From contig CAMLEX010000288.1 in NCBI GenBank assembly GCA_946479055.1, positions 1 through 6,734 on the forward strand: a stretch of DNA of 6,734 bases, read 5' to 3'. Numbering within the stretch: the first letter of the stretch is position 1; each line of letters starts with the position of its first letter. Below the pieces are notes generated by a model, which saw only the letters and a list, made by a program, of their open reading frames with translations, was not told the DNA's origin and ran no database searches. A program made the position numbers and the translations under genes. The DNA is from an uncultured Bacteroidota bacterium. GTDB lineage: Bacteria; Bacteroidota; Bacteroidia; Chitinophagales; Chitinophagaceae. Below, piece after piece: positions 1 through 5,776 of the stretch.

Positions 1-614
1 GTAAGGATAGTTGCTTTGCGCTGATGCAGGCTATCACTCTTGGATATACTCCAAAGGTTTTATTGAACGTATTGAATGAAGAAGGAAAAATTTCGCGGTC
101 ACATGGTATTCCTTCTTCGATTTTAGAAAAACAGGCTGATGCCGCCGGGCTTCCTGTTCATTTGATCAGTAGCTCATGGCAGGAATACGAAAAACATTTT
201 ACTAATTCATTATCTGTATTAAAAGATCAATACCAGCTTACTCATGCCGTGTTTGGCGATATTGATCTGCAGGCTCACCGGGATTGGGAAGAAAAGGTTT
301 GTAAAAATGCGGGACTAACTGCTGTGCTTCCTTTATGGAAACAAGATAGAAGAGCATTGGTGATGCAGATGCTGGAAGGAGGGATTGAAACGATGATCGT
401 TAGTTGTAATGAGGTGATGGGTGAACGTTTTATTGGTCGGCTTATCACTCCTTCATTGGTGGATGAGTTGGAGTTGTTAGGCATAGATGCCTGCGGGGAG
501 AATGGGGAGTATCATACGTTGGTGTTGGATTGTCCGTTGTTTTCTTCAGGGATAAATGTAAGTGTTGGGGAAAAATTGAAGAATGAGAAGTATTGGTTTG
601 GGAAGCTTCTTTAG
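1..614 (+). CDS. Dph6-related ATP pyrophosphatase (DUF71/COG2102), 5'-truncated by window
   Basis: The reading frame is open from base 3, before any start codon, and its first residues are K-D-S-C-F-A-L-M. This is the end of the SGGKDS PP-loop that binds ATP in this family, so only the extreme N terminus is missing and about 203 residues are present. Other family marks are HAVFGDI (about 246-263), the R-x-W-E-x-V-C segment, PLW, and the C-terminal GENGEYHT (495-518). Eukaryotic and archaeal members (Dph6) amidate diphthine on EF2. Bacteria lack diphthamide, so a 'diphthine-ammonia ligase' label would be over-propagated here. Comparative genomics of DUF71 has predicted that a bacterial subgroup acts in B12 salvage; assigning this copy to it is inference. 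The substrate is unknown. The gene is followed by hairpins and converges on the DUF6580-like gene. Confidence 0.88.
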   Translation, partial: KDSCFALMQAITLGYTPKVLLNVLNEEGKISRSHGIPSSILEKQADAAGLPVHLISSSWQEYEKHFTNSLSVLKDQYQLTHAVFGDIDLQAHRDWEEKVCKNAGLTAVLPLWKQDRRALVMQMLEGGIETMIVSCNEVMGERFIGRLITPSLVDELELLGIDACGENGEYHTLVLDCPLFSSGINVSVGEKLKNEKYWFGKLL

Positions 615-662
615 TTGTTATTTACTTTTTTTCTTAACAAAAAAATTATACAAAAAAGTCAA

Positions 663-692
663 GGACAAACGAATGGCTCCACCCGTTTGTCC
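663..692. repeat. 9-bp perfect inverted repeat with 12-nt loop
   Basis: GGACAAACG at 663-671 is the exact reverse complement of CGTTTGTCC at 684-692. A third copy of the inner word, TTGTCC, occurs at 695-700 and could pair as an alternative. There is no T-run after the stem, so it does not look like an intrinsic terminator. It may be part of an intergenic repeat unit together with the next two structures. Confidence 0.6.
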
Positions 693-750
693 GGCCAACG
701 CACCTTGTCCATTTCATCTGTCTATACTTATTATGCTATTTGTTGTGATT

Positions 751-783
751 GAGACAGGTTGCAGAAGGCTGCTTCCTGTTTTT
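751..783 (+). terminator. Probable intrinsic terminator of the Dph6-related gene
   Basis: The hairpin is ACAGG (754-758), TT, GCAG (761-764), tetraloop AAGG, CTGC (769-772), TT, CCTGT (775-779), which gives 5 bp plus 4 bp around a symmetrical TT/TT internal loop. It runs directly into TTTTT at 779-783, the layout of a rho-independent terminator on the plus strand. It sits about 140 bp after the stop codon, which is rather far, so it could instead be part of a repeat element. Confidence 0.5.
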
Positions 784-794
784 CAAAGACACTG

Positions 795-864
795 GAGGCG
801 CTGCTTTTTCGCTGATAGTGTTTAGAGTAATGTAAGTTTTACAGAAAGCGAAAAAGAGGCGCTG
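795..864. repeat. Long-loop inverted repeat combined with a 9-bp direct repeat
   Basis: CTTTTTCGCT at 804-813 is exactly complementary to AGCGAAAAAG at 847-856 (10 bp, 33-nt loop). The word GAGGCGCTG occurs just outside the left arm (795-803) and again at the right arm (856-864) in direct orientation. The combination of inverted and direct repeat in 70 bp is unlikely in random intergenic DNA and suggests a dispersed intergenic element or a structured RNA. The function is unknown. Confidence 0.5.
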
Positions 865-930
865 GGAATTTACTTTTGATCATTTGAAGCTGGAGATACT
901 TTTTTTATTTTTTTTGCTTGTTTATAAAAC

Positions 931-960
931 AAAACCCATTCGCTGGGCAAATGGGTTTTT
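931..960. terminator. Strong, probably bidirectional terminator
   Basis: AAAACCCATT (931-940) pairs perfectly with AATGGGTTTT (950-959) across the 9-nt loop CGCTGGGCA. On the plus strand the stem ends in TTTTT (956-960). On the minus strand it ends in TTTTGTTTTAT, also U-rich. The position between the convergent Dph6-related (+) and DUF6580-like (-) genes suits a terminator used from both sides. Confidence 0.75.
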
Positions 961-972
961 AAATATTTATAC

Positions 973-1007
973 TTTCTGTTGCCACTCATGTCATGTCCTG
1001 ACAGAAA
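973..1007. repeat. 7-bp inverted repeat, alternative hairpins
   Basis: TTTCTGT (973-979) pairs with ACAGAAA (1001-1007). An alternative shorter stem, TGTCA (989-993) with TGACA (999-1003), uses part of the same right arm, so the two structures exclude each other. No gene lies directly downstream on either strand, which argues against an attenuator. Confidence 0.35.
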
Positions 1008-1089
1008 TTGACACCATTTACTACGGTTTCCTTCAACTTTCTGGGCTGCTTAACATCAACCCACCCCAATTTCCTATATAATAAATTCT

Positions 1090-1128
1090 CCTAAATTCGC
1101 CCCTCCAGGGAGGGGAAGCTCACTTAGG
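1090..1128. repeat. Structured GC-rich intergenic repeat
   Basis: CCCCTCC (1100-1106) and GGAGGGG (1109-1115) form a near-continuous palindrome. An outer pair, CCTAA (1090-1094) with TTAGG (1124-1128), closes it. From memory, CCCTCC...GGAGGG palindromes of this look recur in Bacteroidota intergenic DNA; this was not checked. It lies on the 3' side of the minus-strand DUF6580-like gene and could stabilise or end that transcript. Confidence 0.45.
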
Positions 1129-1142
1129 ACAAGACACCTCGC

Positions 1143-1191
1143 TTCTCACTTTTCACTTTTTACTTTTCACTATTCACAACTCACCATTCAC
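1143..1191 (-). repeat. Seven-copy degenerate 7-bp tandem repeat (GTGAAAA-like)
   Basis: Read on the minus strand, seven uninterrupted heptamers run from 1191 to 1143: GTGAATG, GTGAGTT, GTGAATA, GTGAAAA, GTAAAAA, GTGAAAA, GTGAGAA. A weaker eighth, GCGAGGT, follows. The array begins about 10 bp past the stop of the DUF6580-like gene. The strict 7-bp phase with drift only in the last three to four positions shows that this is a repeat and not simple low complexity. Confidence 0.7.
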
Positions 1192-1201
1192 CACTCCCCA
1201 T

Positions 1202-1771
1202 CTAAGCTATTGTAAGCGCCGCTTTATTTCTTGTCAGATAGTTATATACTATTAAAATACCCGGCAGGAATACTAATGTAGCGATCAATGCATTTTTATA
1301 GAAAGGAAGACCGGCGGCGTAGCAGGTCATTAATCCACTGAAATCTTTTGTATAGGTTGCTTCAGTTGTGGCCATCCATACACTGAAGTTGGATAGAAGG
1401 AAGAATACAGTGGGTGCGGCAATGGCACCTGTGAGCAGGCTGCTCATGTTTCTGCCTTTTAATGCCCAGCCTATTAATGTTGCAGATAACAGAATAGCAT
1501 AGTTTTTCCATTGACCACCGTAAAAACCCGCATAGGGAAACAGATCCTGGATATATAATAGTTGTATTATTACATCGCTGATAAATAAAGCCAGCAAGGG
1601 TAACAGGAAGGAGACATCTTTTTGTTTTATGATTAATCCTGAGAATAAAGCGATGGCGATCACCGGCGAAAAACCTGACCAGTCAAGATCGGGCCCGAAG
1701 AAATATTTGCAGGCGGTGGCCAATCCTGCCAGGATCAGAGTAAAAATTATTAATCTTCCGTTGTTCCGCAT
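1202..1771 (-). CDS. DUF6580-like integral membrane protein, putative transporter
   Basis: This 189-residue protein has about six hydrophobic segments (roughly 6-24, 34-48, 54-74, 90-104, 112-128 and 160-178). I recognise a DUF6580-like pattern: GFSPV-x-A-x-ALFSG (33-45), the S-D pair at 65-66 in the third helix, FYGGQW (83-88), SNFSVW (127-132), and the late GLMTCYAAGLPFYKN block (146-160). It probably sits in the cytoplasmic membrane. Family members are described only as putative transport proteins; the compact six-helix form recalls small-molecule uptake subunits, but the substrate is not known. It lies 81 bp downstream of manA on the same strand and has its own promoter-like core, so co-transcription is possible but not required. 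The ATG start is preceded by no Shine-Dalgarno sequence, as usual in Bacteroidota. Confidence 0.75.
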   Translation of the reverse strand: MRNNGRLIIFTLILAGLATACKYFFGPDLDWSGFSPVIAIALFSGLIIKQKDVSFLLPLLALFISDVIIQLLYIQDLFPYAGFYGGQWKNYAILLSATLIGWALKGRNMSSLLTGAIAAPTVFFLLSNFSVWMATTEATYTKDFSGLMTCYAAGLPFYKNALIATLVFLPGILIVYNYLTRNKAALTIA

Positions 1772-1814
1772 ATTGAGTAGTTGAACGATAAATGAACTAT
1801 TTGAAAGTACATAG

Positions 1815-1822
1815 CAAATTTA
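1815..1822 (-). promoter_or_regulatory. Promoter -7 core of the DUF6580-like gene
   Basis: Read on the minus strand the bases are TAAATTTG, a full match to the Bacteroidota -7 consensus TAnnTTTG. It lies 43 bp before the ATG in the gap between manA and this gene. No clear -33 TTTG is visible upstream, so the site is a candidate only. Confidence 0.45.
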
Positions 1823-1852
1823 AAAGAATTAAAGCGATTTCCTGTCTATTTA

Positions 1853-3070
1853 TCAGACCCCGCTGACAGGAACACCGGCCTTAAATAACCATGCCGGTTC
1901 AGTGGCCGATAAACGGATTTCATTGCCTGGTAAAACAATGGCAGAAGGCTGACCTTTTTTCAGGATGACTTTATTCGCTCTGTTTGTGATTTCCACTTGC
2001 CCATCTACCAGTAGCAATATCTCAGCTGTACGGGGAACAAAAGAAACACTGTCTCCATTATGTAAGATAAAACTGCTTAATTCAAAATCCGGTGCCGGTG
2101 TTTTATAGATCAATTCAGCGCCGGCCTTCTCCCCTTTTATTATTTTGGGATGAGTGGCTTCACATTTTACATGTTTCAGCAATTCGGGCACATCAATATG
2201 TTTATTGGTCAAACCGCCCCGCAATACATTATCGGAACTGGCCATGATCTCTATATTCTGGCCTTCAAGGTAAGCATGCGGTACACCTGCATCCTGGAAG
2301 ACGGCTTCTCCCCTATGCAACTCAACCAAATTAAAAAGATAAACAGAAAAAATGCCCCTGTCTGTTTTGCCGGGTTGAGAAAATGTCAATGCTCCTTTTG
2401 CAGCCCAATAATCTTCCTGCGATCTTTTTAATTTATTTTCTTTATACAAGGGAATGATCCGGTCAAGCAAGGGTTGCAATTGTGCATTCACTTGTTCCTG
2501 CGGTAGCTCCATTACATATTTGTATAAACCTTTATACCCTGATTGTTCAAATAAGGATAATAATGACCTTAGCTCCGGAACCCTGGTTAATACGTCCTTC
2601 ATTTCTTTTTCCGGTTTAAACCCATGTAACAACCAGAAATCTCCCATTGCTACCATCAATTCCGGCTTGTGATTATCGTCTTTGTAATTCCGTTGCGGAG
2701 AATCTATTGGAACTCTCTTCGCATTTTCGTCAGCAAAATCTTTTACCGCATCAGCTTTGGAAGGATGCACCTGTATAGAAAGCATATCTTTTACATCCAA
2801 TGCTTTCAGCAGGTACGGCATGGTCCCAAAACGGCGGGAAACATAATCACCCAAAGCGGTTGGCGATGCTGTAGAAAAAAAATCACGAAGCAAACGATGT
2901 GACCCATCAGCGGCTATCACGTGGCAATCAGCCTGGGGATGAATACCCAGCCAATATTCAGCAAAAGGTTTATTCGTTTCATTCGTTATATTCAATAGGG
3001 AAGGAATAAAAGTAGTTCCACCCCAGTCATAATGTTTCACTGTTCCTGTCAATTGTCCTATAGTATCCAT
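1853..3070 (-). CDS. manA: Mannose-6-phosphate isomerase, class I
   Basis: This enzyme interconverts fructose-6-phosphate and mannose-6-phosphate in the cytoplasm, feeding GDP-mannose and glycan synthesis or mannose use. The 405-residue length is normal for type I enzymes. Visible marks are YDWGG near the N terminus (14-18), QVHP (100-103), DDNHKPE (131-137), VPHAYLEG (263-270) and NVLRGGLTNKH (281-291). Q100, H102, E137 and H265 match the four zinc ligands of the family, and R284 the catalytic arginine. The last 70 or so residues form the usual second cupin-like domain. The ATG at 3070 is preceded by a TAnnTTTG promoter core. The gene is divergent from yraN with only 34 bp between the two starts, so the promoters must overlap the neighbouring coding ends. 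Confidence 0.95.
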   Translation of the reverse strand: MDTIGQLTGTVKHYDWGGTTFIPSLLNITNETNKPFAEYWLGIHPQADCHVIAADGSHRLLRDFFSTASPTALGDYVSRRFGTMPYLLKALDVKDMLSIQVHPSKADAVKDFADENAKRVPIDSPQRNYKDDNHKPELMVAMGDFWLLHGFKPEKEMKDVLTRVPELRSLLSLFEQSGYKGLYKYVMELPQEQVNAQLQPLLDRIIPLYKENKLKRSQEDYWAAKGALTFSQPGKTDRGIFSVYLFNLVELHRGEAVFQDAGVPHAYLEGQNIEIMASSDNVLRGGLTNKHIDVPELLKHVKCEATHPKIIKGEKAGAELIYKTPAPDFELSSFILHNGDSVSFVPRTAEILLLVDGQVEITNRANKVILKKGQPSAIVLPGNEIRLSATEPAWLFKAGVPVSGV

Positions 3071-3092
3071 AAAAAAATATTTAACTTAAAGA

Positions 3093-3100
3093 CAAATATA
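3093..3100 (-). promoter_or_regulatory. Promoter -7 core of manA
   Basis: On the minus strand the bases are TATATTTG, a full match to the Bacteroidota TAnnTTTG element, placed 22 bp before the manA ATG. This implies a short leader of roughly 15 nt. The -33 region would fall inside the first codons of yraN, where no convincing TTTG is seen. Confidence 0.55.
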
Positions 3101-3104
3101 CTGC

Positions 3105-3461
3105 ATGGCTTTACATAACACATTGGGAGTTGATGGTGAAAACCTGGCTGCAGAATGGTTAAAAAACAAAGAGTATCAAATACTGCACCGCAACTGGCGC
3201 CATTCCCATTTTGAGATCGACATTATTGCATCAAAAAATAAAATGCTCCATTTTGTGGAAGTGAAATGCAGAAATGCTTCTCCGTTTGGTTTTCCTGAAG
3301 ACAGTGTAACAAAGAAAAAATTCAAAAACCTGAAAATGGCTGCTGATGAATTTCTTTTTCGGAATCCGGGGCACCGATGGATTCAATACGATATACTTTC
3401 TATCACATTATATAAGAATAAAGAACCCGAGTTTTTTTTATTGGAAGATGTGTTTTTGTAG
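3105..3461 (+). CDS. yraN: YraN/UPF0102 family nuclease-fold protein
   Basis: The protein has 118 residues, the usual size for UPF0102. It carries the full family signature: G-x-x-GE-x-x-A (8-15), ILHRNWR (26-32), E37-I-D39-I-I-A, and FVEVK (50-54). E37, D39, E52 and K54 form the PD-(D/E)XK-type nuclease core. The family is linked by fold to Holliday-junction resolvases and restriction endonucleases, but its cellular substrate is not settled. Most members have GEIDI; here the residue before E is F, a small deviation outside the metal ligands. The ATG at 3105 is supported by the conserved N terminus. It is divergent from manA and convergent with the ykgJ-type gene. Confidence 0.92.
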   Translation: MALHNTLGVDGENLAAEWLKNKEYQILHRNWRHSHFEIDIIASKNKMLHFVEVKCRNASPFGFPEDSVTKKKFKNLKMAADEFLFRNPGHRWIQYDILSITLYKNKEPEFFLLEDVFL

Positions 3462-3466
3462 AAATT

Positions 3467-3500
3467 GTTTCTCGTTTATTCGTTATATCGTTTCTCGTTT
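3467..3500. repeat. 11-bp direct repeat in convergent gap
   Basis: GTTTCTCGTTT occurs at 3467-3477 and again at 3490-3500, a 23-bp period, in the 51-bp gap between the ends of yraN and the ykgJ-type gene. The sequence between is also TCGTT-rich. No hairpin terminator was found in this gap. It may be a slipped-strand duplication or a fragment of a dispersed repeat. Confidence 0.5.
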
Positions 3501-3512
3501 CGTGAGCTTTCA

Positions 3513-4025
3513 CTATGCATTTATTTTTGCCATCATCTTTTCAACCAGCTTAAAGGTAGCAGGGCAATATTCAATGTTCTGTTTATGCACATGTGCATAG
3601 TCACTGAATTTTTTTGTGAGATGAGGAAATCCTGCACAATCGGCGGGCCTTATCGCATAAATACTGCATTTATTATCTTTCAAATTGAGGAATTGGCAGG
3701 GCTGTTTTTTATTCATCCAGTCGCCATCTTTTTTTCTTTCCTTATGCAGCCATTGTTTTTTAAACTCGTCGACAGTCTGGCCAAAATGGGCTGATATTCT
3801 TTTAAGGTCGGCCGGGGTAAACGTTGGCGTCATAGTCTTGCAACAGTTAGCACAGCTAAGACAATCCACTTCCTGCCATACTTCCTTTTCCAATGCGATG
3901 GTTAAGCTATTCAGTCTTTTTGGCGGATCTTTTTCAAGTTTGGTCAGAAATCTTCTGAAACTACGTTTGGCTTGACCCACTTTTTTTTTGAAGGAACGGA
4001 GGTTCACAGGCTTTATCTCACTCAT
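3513..4025 (-). CDS. YkgJ-type CxxCxxCC cysteine-cluster protein
   Basis: The 170-residue protein, counted from the M-S-E-I-K start, belongs to the putative zinc/iron-chelating family PF03692. The signature is CLSCANCC (55-62), followed by PCQFL (C110), KCSIY (C120), the DCAGFP block (C130) and YCPA (C154). That makes eight cysteines in the family order, consistent with binding a metal ion or Fe-S cluster. The biochemical role of the family is not established. The N terminus is basic (FKKKVGQAKRSFRRFL). An upstream in-frame ATG at 4067 would add 14 residues, but it lies under the divergent gene's promoter and the added residues look unlike the family, so I chose 4025. It is divergent from the lipoprotein gene and convergent with yraN. 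Confidence 0.88.
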   Translation of the reverse strand: MSEIKPVNLRSFKKKVGQAKRSFRRFLTKLEKDPPKRLNSLTIALEKEVWQEVDCLSCANCCKTMTPTFTPADLKRISAHFGQTVDEFKKQWLHKERKKDGDWMNKKQPCQFLNLKDNKCSIYAIRPADCAGFPHLTKKFSDYAHVHKQNIEYCPATFKLVEKMMAKINA

Positions 4026-4053
4026 GGGCCGAAGGTAAAATATTTTTATTACC

Positions 4054-4065
4054 GGAAAGTTTTCC
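4054..4065. promoter_or_regulatory. Short palindrome in divergent promoter region
   Basis: GGAAA (4054-4058) and TTTCC (4061-4065) form a 5-bp dyad around GT, 7 bp before the lipoprotein promoter core and about 30 bp before the ykgJ-type start. The position would suit an operator for one or both genes. The dyad is short, and chance is a real possibility. Confidence 0.25.
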
Positions 4066-4071
4066 AATGGC

Positions 4072-4079
4072 TATTTTTG
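4072..4079 (+). promoter_or_regulatory. Promoter -7 core of the lipoprotein gene
   Basis: TATTTTTG matches the Bacteroidota TAnnTTTG element completely and lies 21 bp before the ATG at 4101, giving a leader of about 15 nt. It also argues for the 4101 start over the longer open frame from 3972, whose start would be upstream of this promoter. Confidence 0.55.
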
Positions 4080-4100
4080 TTTGATCACAAACCAATAAAT

Positions 4101-4763
4101 ATGAGATTACTTATTATCCCGTTTGCAGTTCTTATTATGATTGCCTGGACATTCGGTTCCTGCAAGTCTTCACCGTCAGGTCCTCCAACTTTTTGCGATA
4201 CGTCCTGCCTGAAAGATTCGATCAAGTTTACCAAGGTAGAACATCCGCTGAAACCTTATGTTTTTATCAGCGCTGCCAACTGTGTTGCGGATACAATTAC
4301 CTGGAGTTTTATTGACATGGGTATAAACCGGAAAATGGGACTGTCCGACCTGGTAGGAACAGAAGTGAAACTTAACAAAGACAATGTAAGTTGCTTTATT
4401 AAAGATACCAGCTATGCATGGGTGTTATTCAATGATTGCAGCAATGGCCGTGGCTATTCCTTAAAAATTCCTTTTAATAAAAAAGAAAACCTCGGGAGAA
4501 AAAGCAGCGCCATCAATAAGTTTGATCCCAAATTTTCAGTTGCTGAAGGAATCGTAGCTTATTCCGACCGTGGAAATCTTTTTGTAGAAGACATGGCAAC
4601 AGGCAAAACAGCGATGATGACCTTTGGAGCAAAACTGGATATAGATTATGATGCGATACACGAAACGATAGATTCCGTGAATGTAACGCCAACCCATCTA
4701 TGGGCAAAAGTAAAGCTGGGCAATGAATGGAAAACGTTTGAAAAAGATATAACGTTAAAGTAA
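4101..4763 (+). CDS. Putative lipoprotein of unknown function
   Basis: I do not recognise the family. The 220-residue product starts MRLLIIPFAVLIMIAW and reaches a cysteine at 21 in F-G-S-C, so it has a signal peptide with an acceptable lipobox and is probably exported and lipidated. Five more cysteines follow (32, 36, 60, 97 and 112), which could form disulphides in the periplasm. The mature part is soluble and looks beta-rich, with segments such as GIVAYSDRGNLFVEDMATGK that resemble beta-propeller or sandwich strands; this is impression only. The frame is open upstream to 3972, but those residues lack a signal peptide and cover the divergent promoter, so 4101 is preferred. A weak stem, AACGTTAAAG (4751-4760) with CTTTTAATGTT (4767-4777), spans the stop but has no U-tract. 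Confidence 0.75.
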   Translation: MRLLIIPFAVLIMIAWTFGSCKSSPSGPPTFCDTSCLKDSIKFTKVEHPLKPYVFISAANCVADTITWSFIDMGINRKMGLSDLVGTEVKLNKDNVSCFIKDTSYAWVLFNDCSNGRGYSLKIPFNKKENLGRKSSAINKFDPKFSVAEGIVAYSDRGNLFVEDMATGKTAMMTFGAKLDIDYDAIHETIDSVNVTPTHLWAKVKLGNEWKTFEKDITLK

Positions 4764-4810
4764 ACGCTTTTAATGTTGCGTTGATAGTTGTTGGACTATG
4801 ATAACTTCAA

Positions 4811-4850
4811 ACTCGTCATTGCGACTGCGAACAACGTGAAGCAGGAAGCA
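4811..4850. repeat. Degenerate CGTCATTGCGA-type intergenic repeat
   Basis: CGTCATTGCGA (4814-4824), followed by GCGAACAACGTGAAGCAGGA, resembles the dispersed CGTCATTGCGAG...ACGAAGCAATC intergenic repeat known in many bacterial genomes. The match is partial on the right side. It lies about 50 bp before the xerD start, in a 110-bp gap with no recognisable promoter core. Confidence 0.4.
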
Positions 4851-4873
4851 AAAACCTCAAACCATAACCTTTC

Positions 4874-5776
4874 GTGTGGGACAGTTATAAAAAGGGATTT
4901 AAAGCCTATTTGCAATTGGAGAAATCACTCTCTGATAACTCAGTAGAAGCCTATCTGCGGGATATTGATAAATTGACGCAATACCTGCAGGAGGCTTCTT
5001 CGCTAAAAACACCTGCTGATATTGAATTAAAGGATCTGCAGCATTTCATAAAATGGATTGCGGAATTAGGAATGACACCTTCTTCTCAGGCAAGGATCAT
5101 TTCGGGTATCAAAGCGTTTTATAAATATTGCCTGCTTGAACATATATCCCGCACCGATCCCACTACTTTATTAGAAGCTCCCAAACTAAAACGATCATTA
5201 CCTGATATCCTGAGTTTTGATGAAATAGAAAATATTATTTCACAAATTGATCTGAGCAAACCCGAAGGTGGCCGTAATAAAGCTATCCTGGAAACAATGT
5301 ATAGTTGTGGCCTTCGTGTCAGCGAAACCGTAAACCTGAAAATATCACAGCTTTATTTAGACGTAGGTTTTATCCGTGTTATAGGTAAAGGCGATAAAGA
5401 AAGATTGGTACCCATTGGCAATAGCGCCATTCATTTTATTTCAATTTATAAAAATGAGATCCGGGTTCATACACAACCCAAACATGGCAATGAGGATATA
5501 CTTTTTCTCAATAGCCGCGGTACCAAACTTTCAAGGGTAATGATCTTCCTGATCATAAAAGACCTGGTAAGAAAAGCGGGCATTAAAAAAACAGTTTCTC
5601 CTCATACACTTCGTCATTCGTTTGCCACGCATTTGGTGGAAGGTGGCGCCGATCTTCGTGCCGTTCAGGAAATGCTGGGACATGAAAGCATTACAACAAC
5701 AGAAATCTATACGCATCTTGATCGTGAATTCTTAAGAAAAACATTGGAGCAGTTTCATCCGGGGTTTAAGGGATAG
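4874..5776 (+). CDS. xerD: Tyrosine recombinase XerD-type
   Basis: This 300-residue recombinase is of the type that resolves chromosome dimers at dif with XerC. It has an N-terminal SAM-like DNA-binding domain (about 5-90, FKAYLQLEKSLSDNSVEAYLRD) and a C-terminal catalytic domain. Catalytic residues are all present: R148 (GLRVSE), K172 (GKGDKERLVP), H244 and R247 (PHTLRHSFATHL), H270 (LGHESI) and nucleophile Y279 (IYTHLD). The C-terminal tail (REFLRKTLEQFHPG) is the normal XerD end, so the gene is intact. The start is GTG at 4874: an in-frame stop at 4865 excludes anything longer, and the next ATG is far inside. XerC versus XerD cannot be separated with certainty; Bacteroidota often carry one copy annotated xerD. 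Bases 5716-5751 recur exactly at 6699-6734. Confidence 0.93.
   Translation: MWDSYKKGFKAYLQLEKSLSDNSVEAYLRDIDKLTQYLQEASSLKTPADIELKDLQHFIKWIAELGMTPSSQARIISGIKAFYKYCLLEHISRTDPTTLLEAPKLKRSLPDILSFDEIENIISQIDLSKPEGGRNKAILETMYSCGLRVSETVNLKISQLYLDVGFIRVIGKGDKERLVPIGNSAIHFISIYKNEIRVHTQPKHGNEDILFLNSRGTKLSRVMIFLIIKDLVRKAGIKKTVSPHTLRHSFATHLVEGGADLRAVQEMLGHESITTTEIYTHLDREFLRKTLEQFHPGFKG
5716..5751 (+). repeat. 36-bp direct repeat, copy 1, inside xerD
   Basis: This stretch codes for the residues just after the catalytic tyrosine of XerD (about L282 to Q293). It is identical over 36 bases to 6699-6734, 983 bp downstream. The base before the match differs (A here, C in copy 2), so the left border is real. 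The right border is unknown because copy 2 reaches the window edge. Confidence 0.95.

Larger units (their letters stand above)
615..1201. other. 587-bp non-coding region between convergent genes
   Basis: No convincing gene was found on either strand. The stretch holds several perfect inverted repeats (663-692, 751-782, 804-856, 931-959, 973-1007, 1100-1115) and a 7-bp degenerate tandem repeat (1143-1191). Open frames crossing it (583-825 and 884-1081 on +, 870-989 on -) run through these hairpins or overlap the upstream gene, and look like chance. Its position at the ends of two convergent genes fits a termination zone and a place where intergenic repeats accumulate. Confidence 0.75.

Noticed and set aside
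583..825. Open frame of 80 codons on + after the Dph6-related gene (internal ATG at 673)
   Set aside because: It overlaps the real gene's end out of frame and runs through two hairpins and part of a third dyad. The peptide has no domain I recognise. It could be a chance frame through an intergenic repeat.
870..989. 39-codon lysine-rich open frame on - starting at ATG 989
   Set aside because: It spans the terminator hairpin and A-tracts that explain its lysines. There is no promoter core or conserved feature.
884..1081. Open frame of 65 codons on +
   Set aside because: It contains the strong bidirectional terminator at 931-960 and a poly-T tract, and shows no coding character.
1772..1852. 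Cobalamin riboswitch before the DUF6580-like gene
   Set aside because: The 81-bp gap is too short, and no B12-box-like sequence is visible.
4026..4067. 14-residue extension of the ykgJ-type protein to ATG 4067
   Set aside because: The extra residues are unlike the family and would cover the divergent regulatory dyad. The M-S-E-I start at 4025 is the better choice, though this is not proven.
3972..4100. N-terminal extension of the lipoprotein gene from ATG 3972
   Set aside because: It overlaps the ykgJ-type coding region and lies upstream of the TATTTTTG promoter core. The shorter start gives a proper lipoprotein signal peptide.
4751..4777. Terminator at the lipoprotein stop codon
   Set aside because: The stem is AT-rich with a bulge, overlaps the stop codon and has no U-tract, so it is too weak to list as a terminator.
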